A DNA stretch of 64,000 bases from positions 271,765,092-271,829,091 of the forward strand of contig CM054062.1 in assembly GCA_028641055.1 (NCBI GenBank). The letters are read 5' to 3'. The stretch comes from Alopecurus myosuroides (Eukaryota > Streptophyta > Magnoliopsida > Poales > Poaceae). A model generated the notes under the pieces. The model was not told the origin of the DNA, searched no databases, and was given only the letters and a program-made list of their open reading frames with translations. Positions 13,076 through 24,635 of the stretch are shown here, one piece after another; within the stretch, counting starts at the first letter, position 1, and each line of letters begins with the position of its first letter. The position numbers and the translations under genes are program-made.

Positions 13076-13519
13076 AAATCCTGCCTCAACAATTCTGTGG
13101 CGCACCAAATGAAGGGGTGCGCCACAGAATATTTTTTTTATTATTTTCTAGTCAAAAATCTTCAAACGGCCATAACTTTTGTTCCTTTTGGAATTTGGCG
13201 ATTCTAAAAAAAGCTCACAGGCCAAAGGCCAGTGAGGTTGGGTTCCTTTTTCTCTCTAGTTTTTTTTTGATATCTTGATCATTTTTTTTCCGACATCGTA
13301 TGCAAAAGTTATGCCCATTTTACTTTTTTTAACGAACTTTTGCTCAGAAAGTCGAAATTTATATTTCAAAATTTGATAAAAAAAAGTAGACCTTAAACTC
13401 TCCGTGCATCTATAAGGGATTTATTTTTTGAAGCTTTTTAGACCTCCAACTCCCCCATGAAAAACTAGAAATGGCGTTCCCGGGGGGGTGGAGTTCGTGC
13501 GTGTGCACAGAAAATTTGG

Positions 13520-13805
13520 GGATGAGTTCTGTGGCGCACAGGACAGTGGTGCGCCACAGAAATGTCATATTTCTGTGGCGCACTAACCACCATGCGCCAC
13601 AGAATATGAGTGGGGGCAATGATTGGGTTGGGCCCCAGCATATTTCTGCGGCACACCTCTGTCTCGTGCGCCACAGAATTCCTCTTTTCTGTGGCGCACC
13701 CCTATCCCGTGCGCCACAGAATTCCTCTTTTCTGTGGCGCATACTTCCCCGTGCGCCACAAAAATATATTTCTGTTGCGCATACTTACATGGTGCGCCAC
13801 AGAAA
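13520..13805. repeat. Right subterminal repeat array of the CACTA element
   Basis: Repeated pairs of TTCTGTGGCGCAC and GTGCGCCACAGAA spaced by short variable spacers mirror the left array. Confidence 0.85.
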
Positions 13806-14299
13806 GCCATCCACAGAAAGGCACTTCTCTACTATTGCCCCTCCTTAGAGTTGAAGCCTTCTGGAAGTCGTCATCGTGAAGCCATCTCTATCTCATGAAG
13901 CTTGAAAGAGTCTTATACTACTTAGCCAGTGAAGCATCGTCATCAACAACGCTGGTGTAGGAGAAGCTATCAAGGTGTAGGTGGAGAACATTCTTGGACT
14001 TAGCTGTTACAAGCCATAGATTAGGGCTGGCATCCGCCGTAGTGGATTTGTTCTGAGCTAGAGTTCTTCTCCAGCTTGGAGCTTCGAATTGCTTCTTCTG
14101 ATGTTTCATTTGCAGGAGATATTCTTGATTCATCAAAGATTTTCTCAAGATTTTGTAATTATTCTATAGTTTTGCCTGGTCCTGCTATGTTTCTGTTGTA
14201 CTACTCTGAGGGATGTAATGTTCATGGATAAGTCCTTCTGTGAGTATTATGTCATCGACTTGCGCACTACACATGCAGTGGTGTGCTAGGTCATCACAA

Positions 14300-16125
14300 T
14301 CAAATGGGGACATACATCATGAAACTTTTAAATACACTTGCATGACAAATGAAACTGTTATTAATGATTGCAATGAACATGCTCAAACTTCTGAAAGTAC
14401 TATTTCTTATAAGCATGTTAATTTTTGTGGAGCACTTAGACCTTGTGAAAATAAGAAACCGAAGAAGATTATTGCGTCCATCATAGGAATGAAAAAACTA
14501 GAAACTGGGACAGGGCTTTAGATGATCTTGGTAAAAAAGTTTGTGCCCTCTATCCTTTTATTTGTGAACTTTGCTGTAAAGTGGGTCATTTCAATTTTCA
14601 ATGCTCAGGTTGTAATTGCTATTCGAATACTGGAAGTTTGTATTGTGATGCCATGATCACTCCTAATCAGCATGATGAACTTACATTATTTTTGGGGTGT
14701 GAAGAGTCATCAAGAAAAACTTCTTTGGTAGATAAGAGTGCTCTTGATATGAATAGTGTCATGCATGGTTGTCATCTTTATTGTGTTAATAATTGCAACA
14801 CAAATACTTACATACAAAATATTATAAAAGAGGAGACTTTACCAAAATATGACATGGCTAATATTTGTTTTCATCTTATTAATGAAGAGGAGGAATCCTC
14901 CAAAGTTCTTTCTATTGTTTATGACAATAAACCAGGGTATGTGGAGAAGGTTCCTTTCAAGCCTCTCCCTCCTATAGACAAGAAGAAGAAGAAGAGGAGG
15001 AGGAGGAGGAGGAGGAAAAAGGGAGAGGATATGGTACCTTCTCCTAAGAATGTTGCTCCTCTCATGGTTATTCCTAGTGAGTATGGTTCAAAAATTAATA
15101 TTGAAGATGATATGCATGATTGTTATATTGGTCATTATTGTGATGTTGAGTCTGTAGGAACTATTTAAGATGATTATTTTATGCCTACTACTGAATTTGA
15201 TGATCATGAGTGAGACAAAGATGATACTACTTATAATATTGAAACTATCTTTGGTACCAATTCTGAAAATGATGATAATTGATGTACTATTAGTACCATC
15301 CATGTTCCTTCCAATGATGATATAGAAATCTCTGAGCTTGTGGATGATGTGCTTGAAAATCCTTTTGCTACTGATGATTATATGCTCGATACATCTCTTT
15401 CTAGTAAAAATGATGATATTGCTTATGATGATACTATGCCTCCAGTCTTTGATAACTATTATAAAAGATGCTATAATATAGGCTATGATTACAATTATCC
15501 TTATGAAATTTGTCATAGTTATGTAGGGACTATCCAAAACCATCTCCCTAATATACAACTTGTCTATCATGTTGGAGTTCTTTATGATGATTACAATGAT
15601 AAATATGATATTTTTAGTCCGCCTACTATTGAGGAGAAAATTAATTATGATTGCAAAATTCCTCCTATGTTTGATGATTATGGTGATGAGAATGATAATG
15701 ATAGCTATTTTGTTAAATTTTCTCCCATTGCTATTAATAAGAACGACTATCCTTATGTGGAGAGTAATAATTCTTTTATGCATGTGGCTCATGATAAGAG
15801 TGTTTCTTGTGATAGTTATATTGTTAATTTTATTCATGATGCTATTGAAAGTTATTATGAGAGAGGGAAAAATAATTTCATGCATCTCAAAAATATCAAG
15901 TTTCCCCTCTTTATGTTGAAATTTCTAAAGTTGCACTTCTTTTGTCTTCCCATGCTAGCCATTTTGTGCTTTATTGACTTCTTTTTCTACAAGATTATTT
16001 TTCATAGGAAGTGGGTTAGACTTAAATTTGTTTTATATTTTCTTCTTGATTCTCTTTTTTTATTCAATTCATATTTCTCATGTGAGCATCTTCTCAAATT
16101 ATTATGCCTAGCTAAAAGGCTTTAA
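14300..16125 (+). pseudogene. Zinc-knuckle/acidic ORF of Athila-like element A
   Basis: The frame carries a canonical CX2CX4HX4C zinc knuckle (CELCCKVGHFNFQC, 14563-14604), a lysine/arginine run encoded by an AAG/AGG repeat near 14980-15020, and a long Asp/Asn/Tyr-rich section. The C-terminal block (about 15820-16125) contains the word YYERGK and two hydrophobic stretches that could be membrane segments. It is broken: a frame change occurs near 14485-14520, and three in-frame stops lie between 15166 and 15285, after which the same frame reopens to 16125. A related ORF occurs in element B. The function is unknown; a gag-derived or env-like origin is possible but unproved. Confidence 0.55.
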
Positions 16126-18851
16126 AGAAAAGCACTTCTTGCGAGATAACCCATCGTTTTATTTTTCCTTTGTTTTTCTATATTTTCTTTGAGTAAAGGG
16201 GGTTGTTTACTTCTGTAGCAACTACTTTGTGTCTTTCTTTTCATGTTTTATTAGTTCCAAGTAAGGTTTGTAACGAGAGTTGGAGTTGGTTTTCGGATTT
16301 CTGCGAAGGAAACAGATTTATGCTTTTCACCGTAAAGAATTGTATAATTCACAGAAAAGTCGAAATGACCTGAAATTTCTTGTGCTTATTCCTCGGCTAA
16401 TTCCACAACTTTTTCGATCTTTAAGTTTTTCGGTTTGAGCAACGTAAGTGCCTCTAGAAAATTCGTATTTACAGGCTGTTCTGGTTTTGACAGATTCTGC
16501 CATTTTTCTTGCATTTGCTCTTTTGCGATGTCAAGTGGATTCCTTTGCTTCACGAAACATCAGTAGATATAGCTAATGTTTAAAAGTATTAATAGCATTT
16601 GTGCCATAAAAACCCATGGATTTTTAATTGTTGCACTAACCCTCTAATGCGAATTACTGTTTGAGTATGTTGTGAAGGAAATTTTCAAGGGTTGAGAGAA
16701 GATGTGATATAGGTGATCAAGAAGAGTGCAAAGTCAAAGCTTGGGGATACCCCCGTGGTTCATCCAAGAATATTTTTAGAATACTCAAGCATCTAACCTT
16801 GGGGATGCCCAAGGCATCTCCTTCTTCATCAACCATCTATCAGGTCACTTCTCATGAAACTATATTTTTATTCGGTCACATCATATGAAGTTTACTTGGA
16901 GCGTCTGTTTGGTTTTATTTTGTTTTCCTTTGTTTTATGTTTAGTTTTCTTTGATTTAGTTTATGGTTGGATCCTATCATACTTGTGTGGGAGAGAGACA
17001 CACTCCGTTTTCATTGCTTAGAACACACTCGTTTTCATTCTTATTGTTCTATGAGTGTTCACTTTTTGCTAGTACTGCGTTTAGCCCTTATCTTCATGCA
17101 TATCTTATTCAGAGCTATTATTTTTAGTAGAGTTATGTGATTACTCTCTTGTTTCATTTCTATATATCTTGGATAGTTTTTATTGTTTGGTGTTTGGTGG
17201 AAATAGAAAATGCTACATGTGGTAGATGGTATAACGAAAAAGCTTGCATATTCTTGTAGATCACTAAACCGTTTCACTTCATTATTTGCTGTTGTTTTGA
17301 GATATTAATATGCTTAATGGTAAACTTGCTGGTTTAGCAAAGTAAAAACAATTAATGGTTGGTCTAAAAGCTTGAAACTGTGTCACACTCAAATAACCAG
17401 TTGATAGGATAATGGTATATGACTTCCTTTGCTGATAGCAATCGTGATGGATTTCTGTTACGCGCTACGGTCGGGGTAGCCAACAGTGACTTGTCACTGC
17501 CACGGACCCTCTTGGAGTGATTTTCATTATGCCTTGTGATATCATGATTTTATTTTAAATCTTTTAACTTGTGAGTTCTATGTTGCGGTTTTGTGGCACT
17601 TCCACCATCCATATTTGCTAGCCTCTTCGGTATTGTGCATTGCTCATTCTCACATTGAGAGTTGGTGCAAACTTTTCTAGTACATCCGAACCCCGTGGGA
17701 GAACTTTGTTCTTCTACACATAAGCAAAAATTGATCTTCCTCAAAACAGCCACCATACCTACCTACCATGGCATTTCCATAGCCATTCCGAGATATATTT
17801 CCATACAACATCCATCATCATTATGTTACTTGTCATGCTTCATTGTTATTTTGCATACTGCTACACTGGCAGGAGCATTTAGTTTTATTTACATCAGAGA
17901 TATTTCAGTTTGATTTATGAGTACTAAAAGTGTGATGATTCATTGTAAAATAGAGTGTTGCCCCTACCAATGAGTTTATAAATAAAAAAAATAAAAAAGA
18001 GAAAAAGGCAAAAAGGAAAAAAGGCAAAAGAGAGATAATAAAGAGAGAGGAGTTAGCGCTACGATTATTTATTCCACACTTGTGCTTGGTTGGCATCATT
18101 ACTTAAGTTTGGAGAGAGTTTTTATAGTATGACTTACATAACTATGTGGGGAACTTACATTATAGAACTTGGCTTGTATATTCCAATGATGAGCCTCCTC
18201 AAAAGAGCTTCAGGTCTTCGTGAGCAAGAAACTTGGATGCACCCCCACTAGTTCCATTGGAGAGCTTTCATACACTTATAGCTCTATGTACATCCGTTGT
18301 GTGGCAATCACTACTCCTTTCATAACTTTGATTCTAAGATTTCCTCTTGTCTAATGATAACTTTCAGTTGTGTGAGACTTTCTTCCATTGACCATCCAAA
18401 CCCCCCATAATGTTCTTTTAGCCATAACATCCTAGTGCTAGGAACCAATACAGAATGCTTGCTTTTTTTGAGTGCACAATTATTTGAATGATTTTCCTAC
18501 GTGCATATTGTTGTCACTTGACTTGATCCTAACAGGGGTTGTTGTGAGAGTTTGATGCCTTGGATGATTATATTATTGTTCTTGAAGCTTAAATCGTCTT
18601 TAATAAACTATGCACAGTGGATTGTCTTTTAGTATTGATTCATTGAAAGGTTTTACTTTGTTTTTCCTAATGGTTTATACATTACTCTTTGATATCAACT
18701 ATAAACCACAACCTTTATTCATTTGATCCTATTTTACATGCTTTACATTAATATGATCATCAAGTTTATGTTGGTAGCATGTCACCTCAGAAATTATGTG
18801 TTTTTATCGTTTACCTACTTGAGGACGAGTAGGAACTAAGCTTGGGGATGT
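16126..18851 (+). other. Long 3' non-coding region of element A
   Basis: No gene is visible. It contains two internal copies of the polypurine motif (16736-16750 and 16796-16809), a hairpin (16801-16821), AT-rich stretches and the final polypurine tract at 18838-18851. Short reading frames here are not conserved in elements B or C. Confidence 0.6.
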
Positions 18852-20261
18852 TGATACGTCATAAACGTATCCTTAATTTCCGATGTTCCATGTAGTTTTC
18901 TTATTGTTTCCCACATGTTTGCTATACATTTCATGTCGTTTTTTATCGATTTTCTGGACTAACCTATTGACAAGATGCCACAGAGCCAGTTCCATGTTTT
19001 CTGCTGTTTTTAATTTCAGAAAAGTTGTTCTGAAAATATTCCCGGAATTGGAAAATTCAAAAGCCAGAAGTCTTAGAAGTCCCGGAGGGTCCACGGAGTC
19101 CCGAAGAGACCCGGAGGTGTGCCCAGGAGCCACCACACCATAGGGGGCGCGGTTCCCCCTTTGGTCGCGCCAAGGGGTGGTGTGGGACCCTTGGCCACCC
19201 CCGACATCGCCCTTTCGCCCATATATACTCCCCGATGCATAAACCCTAGAGGAATCGGCCTTTTCCACCAAGAAAATCCGTAGCTCCGCCGCCGCCGCAA
19301 GTTCCGCGGGACATAAATCTCTATTCCAGCACCCTGCCGGACGGGGAAGTGCCCCGGAGCCATCTCCATCGACTCCACCGCCATCTCCATCGCCCGTTGC
19401 TGTCTCCTATGATGAGGAGGGAGTAGTTCTCCCCCAGGGCTGAGGGCTCTACCGGTAGCTAGTGTTTCATCTCTCTCTCCCATGGTGTGATCTTTATGTG
19501 ATCATGCGCTTTGTAATCTAGTTGAATATGTAGATGTACTCTTCATCTGTTATGCTACTCGAGTGGTTTTATTATCAGATCTTCGTAGACACTTTGATCA
19601 CGGTGTAAAGGTGACAGTGTGTGCACCGCGTGGTTTAGCATGATATTTATATCTTGTGTTGGATGACCCTATGAAATTGTGGTGTTTGTCTAGTACCTTC
19701 TAGGGAGATCATAGTGACGGCCTGGGGTTAACTAGATACGGGAATGTAACTTTAAGGTGTGCTTTGTACCCCTACACAATGACTTGGTGTTTGTTATTCG
19801 AACGGAGAGTGGTTCATAGTAGCATAGTGAAGAGAGATATTTATGCATTCAATTATGTTATTATTGTCGAGAGTGTCCACTAGTGAAATATGATCCCTAG
19901 GCCTTGTTTCTAAGCATTGATACACCGTTTACAATCAGTTCTGCTACATGTTTGCTTGGTGCCATTTTTATTTCAGATTGCTATTATCACTTATACACAT
20001 CCATATTACTTGTATTTTACTCTCTCTTCGCCGAACTAGTGCACATATACAACTAACAATTGTATTAGGCGTGTTAGGGACACAAGAGACTTCTTGTATC
20101 GTAATTGCAGGGTTGCTTGAGAGGGATACCTTTGACCTCTTCCTCCCTGAGTTCGATAAACCTTGGGTAATCTACTTAAGGGAAACTTCTTGCTATTCTA
20201 CAAACCTCTACACTTGGAGGCCCAACACTGTCTACAAGAATAGAAGAGTGCATAGACATCA
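18852..20261 (+). repeat. 3' LTR of element A (1410 bp)
   Basis: It begins TGATACGTCATAAACGTATC directly after the polypurine tract and ends at CATAGACATCA. The start is shared with the LTRs at 52200, 57946 and, inverted, 21221-21371. The right end is judged by recall of the family's usual CATCA terminus and by the change of sequence character at 20262. Confidence 0.75.
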
Positions 20262-21220
20262 GGCCCCGAGGCATCTATTTATAGCCAGGGCGCGTGGAGA
20301 TTGGTTCCAAGGGCTCTTTTAGCCGTTGGATGCGCGACGCGTGTAACGCCTGAAATTCCGGGAAACAAGGGGGCGGGGTGATTATTGCTATCTCCTCATT
20401 TCCTGCGCGAGAATATGTTAGAGATATGGTTTCAGTCTTTTGACAGAACCCAAACGTCCATGACATCAGCAGGATTTCATCGCTCACGTCACGAGGTTCC
20501 TTGTCCGCGAAGTCTCGTGGGAGAAAAGTCAGATTTCGGTAAATCCGAGTTTGGCATTGAAAAACTTTGCTGAAAGAAGAATCAAGACAAAAAGCCGACA
20601 TTCGTGAAAAAGAATACAACTTTATGATGAGTGACAGGATGAAGTCTTAATCCTTCTTGGGGGCTACTTTCGGATATATGCCAATTAGGGGTATGTCTGA
20701 CATTGGCCGAAGGCCGCATTACCAGGGTGGCCCACAGGTAATGGAACACAGTCCATTAGGCGGCCCACTAAGCTGACGCGCAGGAAGACGGATTCTAGAA
20801 GTACCCAGACTACGGTTCAGTCGTGGTCCGGCTTGCAGAAGAAGTCGGATGCCTTACTTTCCAAGACAAGATACTTATCTTAGTCTTCTAGGTTTGTTTC
20901 CTGTAAGGCTTAGTACGGCTATCTATATAAAGTCGTACAGGAGCAAAGAACAACAACGAATCTCACCTTAGCTAGAAGCCAACTCGCCGAGAAGTTGATC
21001 CTCGCCAAGTTAGCGAAACGATACTCACAATTGTACTTTGTATACTTCAGGCTTCAGCTCTTATTTAGTGAGATTGCAGGTTAGGAACGCCACCATTGAG
21101 ACGTACAGAACCTGGGTAAAACTCGGTGTTCTCGTTACAGTACTTCCATATTCCCCCCGCGGTTCTATCAGTAGGCTCATGGCACTCCCGTCTATGAACC
21201 TTACTACGATGTATCGACAG
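20262..21220 (+). mobile_element. 3' fragment of another Gypsy-type element with LTR start
   Basis: A minus-strand TATA-like site (20276-20283) and unremarkable sequence lead to a polypurine-like CTTGGGGGCTAC (20656-20667). LTR-like sequence follows with a sense TATA box at 20924-20931 and a leader. The layout parallels positions 1-930 and fits Tat/Grande-type elements, which can carry antisense transcription units (inference). It is truncated at about 21220 by an LTR fragment. Confidence 0.4.
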
Positions 21221-21371
21221 CATAAAACAGGAACTGGCTCTGTGGCATCTTGTCAATAGGTTAGTCTTAGAAAATCGATAAAATTGGCATAAAGTGTATA
21301 GCAAACATGTAGCAAATAACATGAAAACAACATGGGACATCAAAAATTATGGATACGTTTATGACGTATCA
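21221..21371 (-). repeat. Inverted fragment of a TGATACGTC-type Athila-like LTR
   Basis: Read on the minus strand from 21371 it matches the first 150 bases of the LTRs at 18852, 52200 and 57946, including the conserved words ACTAACCTATTGACAAGATG and CCACAGAGCCAG. Only the LTR start survives. Confidence 0.8.
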
Positions 21372-23850
21372 GTATGTTATTCTAATACTCTTTCTCCCCG
21401 TTGCTTTCATCTCCTAGATTAGATCTTTGGCCCTTCGGGTGTCTATCGTGTAGGAAATTTTTGGTTTTCTATGCTATGAACCCTACAGTGGTACCAAAGT
21501 CGGATCCATGTGTATATGTATTATACGGGTAGAACACATAAGTGTATGTGGGTGTTGATGATCATGTTAGTGACTCCTTGAGTATTTTATGATCCTAGTG
21601 GCATAGTAGAATGAAGCGGCCCTAGACAAACTTTACGTGTACTTGTACGCGAGACCTCTCTCACTTGTGGCTTAGGGGGTGTCATGTTTATCCTACTATA
21701 GTTAAGATCTAATCTACAAAGGTTTGTTAAAAATATGTTTATGAACGTTGTGGTTCATGTTCGTAGGTATGAATGATTCTATATTCGAAAGCCCTAAGCC
21801 ACGTAAAATATGCAAAAATAAATTAGAGACGTCTAACTTGTTTTTGCAGGGCATGTGATGTGATATGGTCAATATTACAAATTTGATGTATGAAATGATA
21901 TCATTTGTAAATTATTGACATACCAGCAGGAGCCATATGGTCGTCTTATTATTTATGGCATGCATGTTGTATATCATATACATGTGATATGTTGTAATTT
22001 TTATGGACAATCAAGATGGAGGCGCCATGGACCTTGGTGCCATGCCGGTGGAATGATGGAGATCATACCATGATGCACAAGATGGAGATCAAGTACAAGA
22101 AAGACCATATCATATCATATTATCAATGCATGTGATGTTAATCCTTTTATGCATCTTATTTGTTTAGATCGTGATGGTAGAATTATAAGATGATACCTCT
22201 CACTTAATATCAAGATAATAATGTGTTCTTCCTTAGTATGCACCGTTAAGAAAGTTCGTTGTTTTCGAGACACCGCGTGATGATCGGGTGTGACAGACTC
22301 AACGTTCTCATACAATGGGTGTTTTCAAGCCTAGCATGTACAGACATGGCCTCTAAACACACACAATATAATGGTTCTACTTGGCGAGCCTAGCATGTGC
22401 ATACATGGCCTCGGAACACGTAACCGAAAGGTAAAGCATGAGTCATATGGATGATATGATGAACATGTCGATGTTCGCCTTTGCAACTACACCGTCTCAC
22501 GTGATGACCGGTTTCGGTGTAGTGAATTTGGTTCGTGTAATCACTAAAACAACTAGAGGGATGTTGTTTTTGAGTGGGAGTTCATGGGATAATTTTAGAA
22601 TTAACTTGAACTTAATTTATCATAAACTTAGACTAAATAGTCTTTTCAAATATGTTGTAGATCATGGCACCACCTACCTTCAATTTCAATATGTTCATGG
22701 AGAAAGAAAAAACTAGCAAACAATGGAAGCAACTTTACCAACTGGGCACTTAACCTGATAATTCTCCTCACCGATTGCAAGAAGCTCTATGTGCTTGATG
22801 CACCGCTAGGTGACCAGCCCGCTGATGATGCTTCTGAGGAAGAAAAAAATGTTTATCTGACTCCTGTATGGATTAGAGCTAGGTGACCAGCCCGCTAAGT
22901 GACCAGCACCGCTAGTTCATTGCGGCATCCTGTATGGATTAGAGCCAGAGCTGCGAAAACTTTTTGAGGACAACACTGCTTTTGCTACAATGGGAGAATT
23001 GATATTGATTTTCGATACCCATGCTGCTGTAGAGAGTTATGATGTTTCGGAAAAGTTCTTTAGCTTCATGATGGAAGAGAACAACTCTGTTAGCGAGCAC
23101 GTGCTCAGAATGTCTGCGTACGCTGATAAGCTCATAGCTATGGGAATAATGATCCCCAATGAGCCAGCCACCAAATTACAAGAACTTTGTGATGAACTAT
23201 AATATGCAAGGCATGAAGAAGACTCTCCCCGAGCTTCTCTCAATGCTTAAGACTGCTGAAGTGGAGATCAAGAAAGAGCATCAACTGTTGATGATCAATA
23301 GGACCACTAGTTTCAAGAAAGGGAAGAAAGGCAAGCCAAAGGTCAACTTAAAGAAGGGTGGCAAGATTGTTGCTGCACCTGAGAAGAAAACCAGGAATGG
23401 AACTAAGCCTAAGACTGAGTGCTTCTACTCCAAGAGCACAGACCACTGGAAGCATAACTGCCCCAAATATCTGGTAGATAAGAAGGCCGACAAAGTGAAC
23501 AAATGTATATGTGATATACATGTTATTTATGTGCACCTTACTAGTACTCGCAGTAGTGCCTGGTTATTTGATACTGGTTCGGTTGTCACATATATATTTT
23601 GAAACAAGAACTGCAGAATAAGCGAACACTAGCAAGGGATGAGGTGATGATGCGCGTCGGCAATGGATCAGAAGTTGATCTGATTGCCATCAAGGCGCTA
23701 CCTCTTCATTTACCGTCTGGATTAGTTATAAACCTGAATAATTGTTATCTGGTGCATGCTTTAAGCATGAATATCATTTCTGGATTTTGTTTAACGCAAA
23801 GTGGTTATTCCTTTAAGTCTGAGAACAATATACTCCCTTTAATCCAAATT
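21372..23850 (+). mobile_element. Decayed Angela/BARE-like Ty1/Copia element, truncated in protease
   Basis: The first 115 bases resemble the end of an Angela-type LTR, with the phrase GGTTTTCTATGCTATGAACC. They are followed by a primer-binding site like that of initiator tRNA-Met (TGGTACCA, 21489-21496), a long leader with the family's typical phrases, and gag. The element stops in the protease region at about 23850, where a Stowaway-like end abuts. No RT, integrase or 3' LTR remains. Confidence 0.75.
22664..23850 (+). pseudogene. Copia gag-protease remnant
   Basis: Translation from the ATG at 22664 starts MAPPTFNFNMFMEKEK, then breaks within about 20 codons. Later segments restore gag-like sequence (for example SEKFFSFMMEENNSVSEHVL near 23047-23107), a degraded zinc knuckle (CFYSKSTDHWKHNC; one Cys is Ser) and a protease motif (FDTGS near 23569). 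Multiple stops, a frameshift near 23160-23200 and a partial local duplication around 22805-22910 show it is inactive. Confidence 0.75.
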
Positions 23851-23878
23851 AATTGTCGCTGATTTAGGAAGTATTAGC
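23836..23878. repeat. Stowaway-like MITE end fragment
   Basis: CTCCCTTTAATCCAAATTAA followed by TTGTCGC resembles one terminal half of a Stowaway MITE of the ATTAATTGTCGC type. No matching second half was seen nearby. Confidence 0.45.
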
Positions 23879-23904
23879 TGGAGTGAATATTTCTTGCTCC
23901 CCAA

Positions 23905-24268
23905 GCACCAATGATCCTGGTGTTTAAAAAAAAAATCAAAAGCCAATTTATAAGTAAAAAAACTGAAAAAAAATATAGTTGTTCTTGATAAAATATCCAA
24001 CATACGTGTAAAATTTCACATAAATATTTTGTATTTTGAGCTACATAAAAATAACAAATGTGTTGATCTGAATATAGTGAAAATGCATATCTTTAAATGT
24101 ACGGATTTTTTATTTTTGTGTAGCATAAAATACAAAGTATTTCTAAGTGAAAATTTACACGTCCGTGGGATTCATCATAGAGAATGATTTTTTTAGATTT
24201 TTTCAGAACCTTTTTTTTTTTTGGTTAAAACAGCAGGATCACTGGTGCTGGGGGGCACAAATGACTTC
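23905..24268. mobile_element. Foldback/MITE-like element with long imperfect terminal inverted repeats
   Basis: The left side carries CCCCAAGCACCAATGATCCT and the right side the inverse of CCCCCAGCACCAGTGATCCT, enclosing an AT-rich core that is itself roughly palindromic around AAATATTTTGTATTTTG. The target duplication could not be fixed, so the superfamily is undetermined. Confidence 0.5.
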
Positions 24269-24635
24269 CCGACATTAGCTGCTGCTGCTACTACTACTAG
24301 TCAGTGACTAGGGAGTGAGCCTATTGTTCTTCTCGCTGGATACTAGATAGTGAGACACTAGCCTGGACTAGAAAACCAACGGAAACTGCAGAATAGATAG
24401 ATACATAACCAGAAAAATCTAGTATGATCTATTATTAAATCGCCAACACTACTCCTCCAATGCTTAGTGGTTTCTCATTAACCGAGAATTACTCTTCTCC
24501 ATGCTTTACTACAGAGCATCCTTGCTTCCAAGTTCCCACAGATTTTCAGCTAGCAAGCAGCCTCTTTCAGTCATTCAGTGCGTCGCTTCTCATCTCAACA
24601 CTTGCAACAGACTCCCCAAAATTGATCATGTAAAT
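24269..24635 (-). other. 3' UTR/downstream region of COR27-like gene 1
   Basis: The sequence is clearly similar to 28440-28726 downstream of the second copy, including TTAAATCGCCAACACTA and TGCTTCCA...TTCCCACAGATTTT. It is therefore part of the duplicated unit. No separate gene is visible. Confidence 0.55.

Larger units (their letters stand above)
12329..13837. mobile_element. Non-autonomous CACTA (En/Spm) transposon, 1.5 kb
   Basis: The left end reads CACTAGTACAGAA and the right end is the inverted copy with two mismatches (reverse complement CAATAGTAGAGAA). CCC flanks both ends (12326-12328 and 13838-13840), the 3-bp target duplication typical of this superfamily. Both subterminal regions are packed with the word TTCTGTGGCGCAC and its inverse GTGCGCCACAGAA, the expected transposase-binding arrays. 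No transposase is encoded. The core is low-complexity GGA/GGTGG DNA followed by an AT-rich unique segment. Confidence 0.88.
9582..14298 (+). mobile_element. Second long-LTR Gypsy remnant, split by a CACTA element
   Basis: This stretch has no retroelement coding domains but repeats the gross plan of the preceding LTR: a GC-rich coding-like leader (9720-10160), a long AT-rich block (10320-11300), an acidic exon-like block after TTTCAG (11347-11416, ending GG/GCAAGT), and a gene-like tail. It probably ends at GGTCATCACA (14298), where Athila-like sequence begins. The tail continues seamlessly across the CACTA insertion. The left edge and the family are uncertain; small reading frames here are not supported as genes. 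Confidence 0.45.
14299..20261 (+). mobile_element. Athila-like Gypsy element A, 5'-truncated, non-autonomous
   Basis: The body holds a decayed open frame (14300-16125) followed by a long non-coding 3' region that begins after the phrase TAGCTAAAAGGC near 16111. The region contains internal polypurine-like copies and a hairpin, and ends in the true polypurine tract (AAGCTTGGGGATGT, 18838-18851) and a 3' LTR. The architecture and LTR match Triticeae Athila-lineage families (Sabrina/WHAM group; established knowledge, exact family not determined). No RT or integrase is present. The 5' LTR and primer-binding site are missing. Confidence 0.75.

Noticed and set aside
12464..13125. Several long open frames (up to 207 codons) on both strands
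   Set aside because: They arise from GGA/GGT low-complexity DNA inside the CACTA element. The products are simple Glu/Gly/Arg or Pro/Ser runs with no domain.
12345..13805. CRISPR-like array of repeats
   Set aside because: The CTGTGGCGCAC words are inverted as well as direct, irregularly spaced and confined to the two ends of a CACTA element.
15088..15885. 265-codon minus-strand frame, Ile-rich
   Set aside because: It is antisense to the element A ORF and its isoleucine richness mirrors the Asp/Tyr codons on the other strand.
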